Shown here one piece after another: positions 6,902 to 12,518 of a DNA stretch of 12,518 nt. Location of the stretch: positions 1 through 12,518 of the forward strand of contig JAEYXI010000313.1 of assembly GCA_023428515.1 (NCBI GenBank), read 5' to 3'. This DNA comes from Pseudomonadota bacterium. Lineage in GTDB: Bacteria; Pseudomonadota; Alphaproteobacteria; Rhizobiales; Rhizobiaceae. The notes under the pieces were generated by a model that did no database searches, was not told the DNA's origin, and was given only the letters and a program-made list of their open reading frames with translations. The position numbers and the translations under genes are program-made. Each line of letters starts with the position of its first letter. The first letter of the stretch is position 1.

Positions 6902-8638
6902 TTGGACGTACCGTCAAGAGGCTTTGAAGACGCCGCGCCGGCATGGCGCGGCGCAAGGGCGCCGGTCCGATTGAGGCCCGGCGCGTTCCTTGCTTCGGTC
7001 GGGGTCCTTGCGGCCGTCGCGCTGCTCAGCCTGCTGCCGATGGGCAGGCTGCTCGTCGCCGCGATAGCGCCGGGCGGCGAACTCGACCTTGTGGCATTTT
7101 TCGAACGGCTTGCGACCCCGGCGGCGCTTCGGGCGAGTTGGCACACGCTGGACACCGCCTTCTTCGGCGCGCTGCTTTCGCTGCTGATCGGCACCCCCTT
7201 TGCCATTGCGGTCGCCCTGACCGATCTGCCGGGCCGCCGGCCGATCGGCTTCCTGCTCCTGCTGCCGCTGATGATCGCGCCGCAGGTCACGGCTCTGGCC
7301 TGGCTGCACCTCTTCGGCCCATCGAGCGCGCTGCTCAATGCGTTGAACATCGCCCCGCCGCCCGGCACGCCCAATCCGATTGTCGGCCGCGAGGGAATCA
7401 TCCTGCTTTACGGCGTGCAGCACGCGCCGATCGTCTTCATCATGCTGCGGGTCGGGCTGGCGCGCATCCCCCGCGATTTCGTCGAGGCTGCGCGCGCGTC
7501 CGGCGCGAATTCCGCGCGTACGCTCGCCACCATCGTTCTGCCGCTGGTGAGACCCTATCTTGTCGCCGCCGCAGCGTTGTCCTTCGTGTCGGGCATCGGC
7601 AACTTCGGCATTGCGGCCCTGCTTGGCCTGCCGGTCAACTATCTGACCCTGCCGACGCTGATCTACCGGCAGATGTCGAGCTTCGGGCCTGGCGTGCTGC
7701 CGCAGATGGCTAGCCTCGCCGTGCTGATCGCTCTTCTGGCGCTCGCAGGCACCGCGGTCCAGATGCGGTCGGTCGGCGACGCCGCACGCTATTCCGGCGG
7801 CATTCAAGCCCGGCTTTCCCTCGGCAAGCTGCGCTGGCCGGCGGCAGCGCTCGCCTGGTGCGCCATCTTCCTCCTGCTCATCCTGCCGGGGCTGGCGCTG
7901 GTGTCGACTGCGCTGGTTCCTTCCTTCGGCGTCAGGCTCACGCCCGAAACAGCCACGCTCGCCAATTTCACCGAGGTGCTGACCCGTCAGGCGGCCACCA
8001 TGCGCGCCTTCCGCAATTCGACGCTGCTTTCTCTCGCGGCCGCCGTCATACTGGCGATTGGCGCAATACCCCTCACCATCGGCATGGAACGCTTCGGCAT
8101 GCGCTCGCGCCGGTGGCTTCAGGGCGCGCTGGAGCTTCCCTATGCAGTGCCGGGCATCGTGCTGGCGATCGCCTGCATCCTGCTTTTCCTGCGGCCGCTG
8201 CCGCTGATCGGCAGCATCTATGCGACGCCGTGGATCATCCTCGCCGCCTATCTGATGCGCTTCGCCACCTTTGCCGCCAAGCCGGTCGCGACCGCTGTCC
8301 GGCAGATACCGCGCGAGTTGGACGAGGCCGCGGCTGCTTCGGGCGCGGGCGCCGTCAGGCGCATGAGGACCATAACAATGCCACTAGCGCTTCCCGCCGC
8401 CGTGGCGGGTGGGCTGCTCGTCTTCATGGGCGCTTTCAACGAACTCACCGTCTCGGCGCTGCTGTGGTCGGGTGGAAACGAGACGCTGGGCGTCGTGCTG
8501 TTCAGCCTCGAAGAAGCCGGGCTTGCAACCCATGCGGCAGCGATCGCCGTCACCACCATCGTCGCGGTAGTCCTGATCCTCGCGGTGCTCGACCGTTTTG
8601 CAACGCGGCTGCCAGCCGGCGTTCTGCCCTGGCGTTAG
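6902..8638 (+). CDS. Fused two-module ABC permease (FbpB/PhnU2/AfuB-like)
   Basis: This 578-residue inner-membrane protein carries both channel halves in one chain. About twelve hydrophobic segments are visible, and the EAA ATPase-docking loop occurs twice: near 193-216 (FVEAARASGANSARTLA, then LPLVRP) and near 473-496 (LDEAAAASGAGAVRRM, then MPLALP). Such fusions are known in Fe3+ permeases (FbpB) and in permeases annotated for 2-aminoethylphosphonate. The likely start is TTG at 6902, 13 nt after the binding-protein stop: the frame is closed by a stop at 6875-6877 and contains no ATG or GTG before it. The next in-frame ATG (7040) would cut into the first membrane helix. A weak TAGGCG lies about 12 nt upstream. 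The partner ATPase is probably the convergent gene at 8666-9709. Confidence 0.9.
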   Translation: MDVPSRGFEDAAPAWRGARAPVRLRPGAFLASVGVLAAVALLSLLPMGRLLVAAIAPGGELDLVAFFERLATPAALRASWHTLDTAFFGALLSLLIGTPFAIAVALTDLPGRRPIGFLLLLPLMIAPQVTALAWLHLFGPSSALLNALNIAPPPGTPNPIVGREGIILLYGVQHAPIVFIMLRVGLARIPRDFVEAARASGANSARTLATIVLPLVRPYLVAAAALSFVSGIGNFGIAALLGLPVNYLTLPTLIYRQMSSFGPGVLPQMASLAVLIALLALAGTAVQMRSVGDAARYSGGIQARLSLGKLRWPAAALAWCAIFLLLILPGLALVSTALVPSFGVRLTPETATLANFTEVLTRQAATMRAFRNSTLLSLAAAVILAIGAIPLTIGMERFGMRSRRWLQGALELPYAVPGIVLAIACILLFLRPLPLIGSIYATPWIILAAYLMRFATFAAKPVATAVRQIPRELDEAAAASGAGAVRRMRTITMPLALPAAVAGGLLVFMGAFNELTVSALLWSGGNETLGVVLFSLEEAGLATHAAAIAVTTIVAVVLILAVLDRFATRLPAGVLPWR

Positions 8639-8665
8639 AGGCCCCAAGCAGGCGCAAAGACTTGA

Positions 8666-9709
8666 TCAGCCGCCCGGAATGATCCAGGCGTCGGACACGG
8701 CGATGTGAATGCGCTCGCCAATGGCAGGCGCGACTGGGTGATCGAGCATGACCTCGTTACCAGTCTCCAGCCGAAGCCGGAGCTCATGCACCGGCCCGCG
8801 ATAGGTCGTCGAAGCGACGATCGCGGGAAGACCGGCCTCGGCCAGCGCCAGCGACTCCGGCCGGAGCAGAACGTGAACGGGGCCTGTCGCAGCTCCTCCG
8901 GCGCCGCGCGCCGTGATCCGATGTCCTGCTATCTCAACTTCGGCATCGCCATTGGCCACACGGAGGGCCTGTCCCGAGACTAGCGCCCCGCGCCCGACAA
9001 AACTCGCCACCGTGGCGTCGGCTGGCGAGCGATAGACCTCTTGCGGCGGCGCGAGTTGCAGCAGCCGCCCGCGATCGAGCACGGCGACGCGATCGGCCAG
9101 CGCCAGCGCTTCGGCCTGGTCGTGCGTGACGTAGACGATCGTGGCGCCGATGCGCCGGTGGATGTCGCGGAAGACATCGACCATCGAAGCGCGCAGATGC
9201 ATGTCGAGATTGGCGAGCGGTTCGTCGAAGAGGATGATACCGGCGTCGGCGACCAGGCATCGCGCCAGCGCCACGCGCTGCCGCTGCCCTCCGGAAAGTT
9301 CGTCTACCTTGCGAGTGCCGAATCCCGACAGGCCGACCAGGGCGAGCACCTCCTCCACCTTCGCGGCGGCTCTGCGGCAGTCGACACCGCGCATCTTCAG
9401 CGGATAGGCGACGTTGCCGGCGACATCCATGTGCGGCCAGAGCGCATAGGACTGGAAGACGATGCCGACGCCTCGCTCTTCCGGCGGCACTTGCCGCACC
9501 GGGTCGGATACCACCCGGCCGCCGAAGCGGATGCTGCCCTCATCGGGCGCCTCGAAGCCGGCGATGAGCCTGAGCAGTGTGGACTTGCCACAGCCCGAGG
9601 GTCCAAGCAGCGCCGTGAAGGAACCGGCCGGCAGATCCAAGGAAACGCCGTCCACCGCATGGATCGCACCGAAACGGCGAGCAACGTCCTGCATCAGAAT
9701 TCCTGTCAC
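8666..9709 (-). CDS. ABC transporter ATP-binding protein, FbpC/PotA/PhnT-like
   Basis: A 347-residue ATPase with Walker A GPSGCGKST (36-44), Q-loop Gln86, signature LSGGQ (138-142), Walker B IILFDE (158-163), D-loop ANLD, H-loop His196 and a C-terminal TOBE-type domain with LLRPESL. It fits the iron/spermidine/phosphonate importer group and is the obvious partner of the binding protein and fused permease at 5917-8638, which otherwise lack an ATPase. Unusually, it is on the opposite strand and convergent, only 27 bp from the permease stop, so it must be transcribed separately. The GTG at 9709 has GAGGCGAC upstream; an ATG at 9694 with AGGA upstream is an equally possible start and would shorten it by five residues. 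It is divergent from the YcaO gene. Confidence 0.9.
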   Translation of the reverse strand: MTGILMQDVARRFGAIHAVDGVSLDLPAGSFTALLGPSGCGKSTLLRLIAGFEAPDEGSIRFGGRVVSDPVRQVPPEERGVGIVFQSYALWPHMDVAGNVAYPLKMRGVDCRRAAAKVEEVLALVGLSGFGTRKVDELSGGQRQRVALARCLVADAGIILFDEPLANLDMHLRASMVDVFRDIHRRIGATIVYVTHDQAEALALADRVAVLDRGRLLQLAPPQEVYRSPADATVASFVGRGALVSGQALRVANGDAEVEIAGHRITARGAGGAATGPVHVLLRPESLALAEAGLPAIVASTTYRGPVHELRLRLETGNEVMLDHPVAPAIGERIHIAVSDAWIIPGG

Positions 9710-9845
9710 GTCGCCTCGCTTTCTCGACGGCTGTCAGTTTGCCGGCAGAGGATTTCCCAGACAAATACGAAATCTACACGACACGGGCGAACGATCGGCC
9801 TCTTATTCACGATCGACCAGGCATTGCGTCTGGTGTGGCGCGTCC

Positions 9846-9859
9846 AGCGAGAGCTCGCT
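9846..9859. promoter_or_regulatory. Inverted repeat, candidate operator
   Basis: AGCGAG-AG-CTCGCT is a perfect 6-bp inverted repeat with a 2-bp spacer, ending 3 nt before the -35-like element of the YcaO promoter. Position and symmetry suit a dimeric regulator. It may be chance in GC-rich DNA. Confidence 0.35.
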
Positions 9860-9862
9860 CTG

Positions 9863-9889
9863 TTGTGGACCGGCAAAAGTCGCTAGGAT
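9863..9889 (+). promoter_or_regulatory. Sigma-70-type promoter candidate for ycaO-tfuA
   Basis: TTGTGG (9863-9868) and TAGGAT (9884-9889) are separated by 15 nt, or by 16 nt if AGGATA is taken as the -10. The start would fall near 9896, leaving a leader of about 30 nt before the GTG at 9926. The spacing is slightly short and the match partial. Confidence 0.4.
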
Positions 9890-9925
9890 AGCTCGCACTC
9901 TCTTGGGGCAAGGAGACAACCTCAG

Positions 9926-11137
9926 GTGTTGCTGGCGAATCGCGCGCTGCCGGACACTTCCCAACAGTCGGAAGGCGCCCGCAACGCGATCGCGCGGGTG
10001 CGCCTGCACTGGGCGCGAATGGGAATTACCAGGGTCGCCGACGTTACCGGGCTCGATCGCATAGGCATACCGGTGGTGATGGTGTGCCGGCCTAACGCCC
10101 GTTCGCTCGCCGTGTCGCAAGGCAAGGGCATGGACCTGGACGCCGCTACCGCTTCCGGGTTGATGGAATCCGTGGAACTGTACCACGCCGAACATATCGA
10201 GCGCCCGCTGAAGCTCGGCAGCATGGCCGAACTCTCGCATTCGCACCGGTTCGCCGAAATCGAAAGACTGGCCCGCGTCACCGGCAGAAGATTCACCAGG
10301 GACGTGGTGACGCTGTGGATCGAAGGCAGGGAGATCGTCTCGGGCGAGGCGCGTTGGCTGCCGTTCGAATCCGTGAGGGCAAACTTCACGGTTCCCCCTC
10401 CTCCCGGAAGCGGCTTCTTCGACTGCAGCAGCAATGGACTCGCCTCCGGAAACACAGTCGACGAAGCGGTCCATCATGGAATCTGCGAGATCGTCGAACG
10501 CGACGCGACCAGCCTGTGGAACCGCATGCCGGCCGCCCACCGCCGGCGCACCGGTGTCGATCTCGGCAGTGCGCCTGATGGCCCGTGCCGCGACGTGTTG
10601 ACGAAACTCGAAAGCGCCGATTTCGACGTTGCCGCGTGGGAAACGACCTCCGACATCGGCGTGCCGGCCTTCTTCTGCCTGATCGCCGATCGACGAGACC
10701 GGAACAGTCACTACGGCATAGGCGCGGCAGCACACCCGGTGCCGGGAACCGCCTTGCTGAAGGCGCTCGTCGAGGCCGCCCAGGTGCGAACGACCTATGT
10801 GTCGGGGGCGCGAGACGACCTGGCCGCCGAGGAATATGGAGAATCCTATCGCGAGAACCGCCGCAGGCGCGCGGAGAGGCTGCTGGCCGAGCATTCTCCT
10901 GTCAGGCGAGTTGCCGCCGGCACGCTGCCGACGAGCGAAACGGCGCGAAATCTGGCCTGGCTGATCGAACGGTTGCAGGCCGCAGGTTTGAACGAGATCA
11001 TCACCGTTGACCTCGCCAAGGAGGACATCGGCATTCCGGTGGTTCGCGTCGTGATCCCTGGCCTCGAAGGCCCGGACGACCATGACGGCTACGTGCCGGG
11101 CGAGCGAGCCCGCCGCATGCAGGAAGCCGGTTCATGA
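9926..11137 (+). CDS. YcaO-domain protein, TfuA-associated (putative thioamidation/azoline enzyme)
   Basis: A 403-residue YcaO enzyme. YcaO proteins use ATP to phosphorylate a peptide backbone amide, giving azolines, amidines or, with TfuA and a sulfide source, thioamides. The typical opening GITRVADVTGLDRIGIPV (33-50) and SQGKG (64-68) are present. The acidic Mg-ATP motifs are intact: ESVE (81-84) after a conserved Ser77, the Asn in SSNGLASG (170), E180 and EIVERDA (188-194), and EAAQVR (283-288) followed by GARDD. The C-terminus lacks the PxPxP tail of azoline-forming members. The GTG start at 9926 has an AAGGAGA Shine-Dalgarno (9910-9916). The stop overlaps the TfuA gene by ATGA, so the two are made together. 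It looks functional. The substrate is unknown; no precursor peptide is visible nearby. Confidence 0.92.
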   Translation: MLLANRALPDTSQQSEGARNAIARVRLHWARMGITRVADVTGLDRIGIPVVMVCRPNARSLAVSQGKGMDLDAATASGLMESVELYHAEHIERPLKLGSMAELSHSHRFAEIERLARVTGRRFTRDVVTLWIEGREIVSGEARWLPFESVRANFTVPPPPGSGFFDCSSNGLASGNTVDEAVHHGICEIVERDATSLWNRMPAAHRRRTGVDLGSAPDGPCRDVLTKLESADFDVAAWETTSDIGVPAFFCLIADRRDRNSHYGIGAAAHPVPGTALLKALVEAAQVRTTYVSGARDDLAAEEYGESYRENRRRRAERLLAEHSPVRRVAAGTLPTSETARNLAWLIERLQAAGLNEIITVDLAKEDIGIPVVRVVIPGLEGPDDHDGYVPGERARRMQEAGS

Positions 11138-12468
11138 GTGCGATAATCTTTTGCGGGCCGAGTCTCAGCGCGCAAGACATCGCCCCATACAATGGATTCG
11201 AATTTCGGCCGCCCGCGCGCCAGGGAGATCTCTACGCCGCCACTCGCGACAACCCGAAGGCGATCGGCGTCATAGACGGCTATTTCGACGGCCAGCCGGC
11301 GGTCCTGCACAAGGAGATACTCTGGGCCCTGACTCAGGGGATCGCAGTGTTCGGGGCATCCAGCATGGGCGCGTTGCGTGCGGCCGAGCTTCATTCGTTC
11401 GGCATGCGGGGCGTAGGCCGCATCTTCGAAGCGTATCGCGATGGCGACCTCACCGATGACGACGAGGTCGCGCTCATCCACGGTCCGCCCGAGACCGGTT
11501 ACATCCGCCTCAGCGAGCCCATGGTCAACATTCGCGCCACACTCCAGCGCGCGGTTCGAGAGCAGATCATCGACGAGGCTACCGGCGTCCATCTCACGGC
11601 GGTCGCCAAGGCCCAGTTCTATCAATCAAGAAACTGGCCCGGCCTGCTTGAAGCAATCGGCCAAGCGAAGGAAGCGGAAAAGCTGTCGGCCTGGCTGAAA
11701 GCCGGGAAGATAGACCAGAAGCGTGAAGACGGGCTCGAACTGCTGAAGCAGATCGATGCGTTCCTGCGCAGCGACGCCCGGCCGGAACCACCGAACTTCC
11801 ATTTCGAATGGACCGAGACCTGGCACAATGCTCCATGGCGAAATGGAGTTCCGGAGGCCGAGGAGAAAACTGCCGCCGAAGACGAGGCGATCCTCGATGA
11901 GTTGCGGTTGCGAGGCGACTACCGACAATTGCGTCGCGATGCCCTGCTTCGACTTCTGGCCCGCAACGATGGCGGCGCAACGCCCGATCGTGAGACGATC
12001 AGGCGCGCCATGGGTGATTTCCGCTCGCGACGGGGGCTCATGCGACAGGCCGACGTCGTCGAGTGGACGCGCGAGAACGGAACGGATCTTGCCGGCTTGG
12101 AGCGTATGATCGCAGACGATGCGGCCGTCGAGACGCTTGCGCGAGACAGGGATGCAGAACTGCATTGGGCAATGCTCGATCGGCTGCGCGAGTTAGGCCT
12201 CTACGCGGACTACCGCAACGGCGCGCTGGCCAAGCGACGCCATTCGTCTTCAACATCCGGGCCACAGCCGCGCACGCTTCTGCTTGCCTGGTATTTCGAG
12301 AAACGAATGGGAGAGCCAGTTCCTCGCGACCTTGCCGACTATGCCGCCTCGATCGGATTAACCAACGTCGACAAGTTTTATGAACTTCTGGCTTCTGAGT
12401 ATACTTTTGCAACCGAGCACAACCTGTCGAATAACTCTAGCGGGACTGATGAAAGATCGCTAACATAA
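11134..12468 (+). CDS. tfuA: TfuA protein with long C-terminal extension
   Basis: A 444-residue protein whose first part (about 3-120) is a clear TfuA domain: IIFCGPSLS, then AIGVIDGYFDGQPAVLHKEI (43-62), then VFGASSMGALRAAEL (72-86) and a YRDGDLTDDDEVALIHG acidic segment. TfuA was named from trifolitoxin producers. Partnered TfuA proteins assist YcaO in backbone thioamidation, and biochemical work proposes that they release or deliver sulfide from a thiocarboxylated carrier. The start is fixed by the ATGA overlap with the YcaO gene. Residues from about 140 to 444 are charged, mainly helical-looking and rich in Leu, Arg and Asp, with no domain I recognise; no membrane segment or signal peptide is seen. 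The last 36 codons are noticeably richer in A/T than the rest. The protein is complete. Confidence 0.9.
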   Translation: MSAIIFCGPSLSAQDIAPYNGFEFRPPARQGDLYAATRDNPKAIGVIDGYFDGQPAVLHKEILWALTQGIAVFGASSMGALRAAELHSFGMRGVGRIFEAYRDGDLTDDDEVALIHGPPETGYIRLSEPMVNIRATLQRAVREQIIDEATGVHLTAVAKAQFYQSRNWPGLLEAIGQAKEAEKLSAWLKAGKIDQKREDGLELLKQIDAFLRSDARPEPPNFHFEWTETWHNAPWRNGVPEAEEKTAAEDEAILDELRLRGDYRQLRRDALLRLLARNDGGATPDRETIRRAMGDFRSRRGLMRQADVVEWTRENGTDLAGLERMIADDAAVETLARDRDAELHWAMLDRLRELGLYADYRNGALAKRRHSSSTSGPQPRTLLLAWYFEKRMGEPVPRDLADYAASIGLTNVDKFYELLASEYTFATEHNLSNNSSGTDERSLT

Positions 12469-12518
12469 CAATGCACTGGGAGATGGTGCTGAAGCCAACA
12501 TGACGTGCATGCCTCGGT
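12469..12518. other. Downstream edge, unresolved
   Basis: Fifty bases remain after the TfuA stop. A 10-codon frame starts at 12471 without a Shine-Dalgarno and is not called. ATGCAC (12471-12476) and GTGCAT (12505-12510) form a 6-bp inverted repeat around a 28-nt loop. No terminator with a T-tract is seen, so the operon might continue past the window. Confidence 0.4.

Larger units (their letters stand above)
9710..9925. promoter_or_regulatory. Divergent control region between the ATPase and YcaO genes
   Basis: A 216-bp region with no ATG on the plus strand and no plausible small gene. It holds the YcaO promoter candidate (9863-9889), an inverted repeat (9846-9859), two copies of ACGATCG 18 bp apart (9791-9797, 9809-9815), and a weak CTGTCAG-TTTG-CCGGCAG (9731-9748) reminiscent of a PHO box. 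The minus-strand promoter for the ATPase cannot be placed with confidence. Confidence 0.5.

Noticed and set aside
5857..7401. 514-codon open frame on the minus strand
   Set aside because: It is antisense to the binding protein and permease genes, has Arg/Gly/Ala-rich low-information sequence and no domain. Long antisense frames are expected in GC-rich DNA.
5917..9709. Firm assignment of the second system as an Fe3+ transporter (fbpABC)
   Set aside because: The family match is shared with phosphonate and sugar-phosphate importers, no FbpA-type tyrosine pair is evident, and the upstream site points to phosphate control.
9731..9748. Third PHO box (CTGTCAG-TTTG-CCGGCAG)
   Set aside because: The second half matches at only 4 of 7. 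It lies about 180 bp from ycaO and is in the wrong orientation for the ATPase gene.
12471..12503. 10-codon frame after tfuA as a precursor peptide
   Set aside because: Too short, no Shine-Dalgarno and no leader region. The real downstream content is outside the window.

Overview
The window looks like chromosomal or large-replicon DNA of an alphaproteobacterium, most likely Hyphomicrobiales (Mesorhizobium/Phyllobacteriaceae-like). The reasons are the high GC content with GC-rich third codon positions, the tight ATGA start/stop overlaps, the abundance of ABC uptake systems, and a YcaO-TfuA pair of the kind first known from rhizobia. The assignment is by style; no marker gene fixes the genus.

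Layout. (1) 1-147: a tRNA-Pro(GGG) gene on the minus strand, with a likely terminator (19-42) and promoter (159-187). (2) 148-620: a 473-bp stretch without a convincing gene, with a degenerate PHO-box-like site. (3) 621-5799, plus strand: a five-gene operon of UgpC/MalK-type ATPase, MalF/UgpA-type permease, MalG/UgpE-type permease, UgpB-like family 1 solute-binding protein, and a cytoplasmic class III metallophosphoesterase of the GpdQ/CpdA type. (4) 5800-5916: a short gap with a good PHO-box-like site (5830-5847). (5) 5917-8638, plus strand: a second uptake system of the FbpABC/PhnSTU/AfuABC superfamily, with a solute-binding protein and a fused two-module permease. Its likely ATPase (8666-9709) is on the opposite strand, convergent to the permease. 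(6) 9710-9925: a divergent control region with a plausible sigma-70 promoter and a perfect 6-bp inverted repeat. (7) 9926-12468, plus strand: a two-gene operon encoding a YcaO-domain ATP-dependent cyclase/thioamidation enzyme and a long TfuA protein, overlapping by ATGA. (8) 12469-12518: the start of an unresolved downstream region.

How it may work together. The first operon reads as an import-and-hydrolyse module: the transporter brings in a sugar-like or glycerophospho-type compound and the intracellular phosphoesterase cleaves a phosphodiester from it. The second transporter resembles families that carry Fe3+, sugar phosphates or 2-aminoethylphosphonate. The PHO-box-like sequences upstream of both systems favour a phosphorus-scavenging role (inference). 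The YcaO-TfuA pair is the most unusual part. Such pairs install backbone thioamides in methyl-coenzyme M reductase and in some ribosomal peptides, but no precursor peptide, protease, exporter or sulfur-carrier gene is visible here, so the substrate is open. It is not clear whether the pair is functionally tied to the transporter; it shares an intergenic control region with the ATPase gene. No transcriptional regulator, integrase, transposase, rRNA or CRISPR array was seen.
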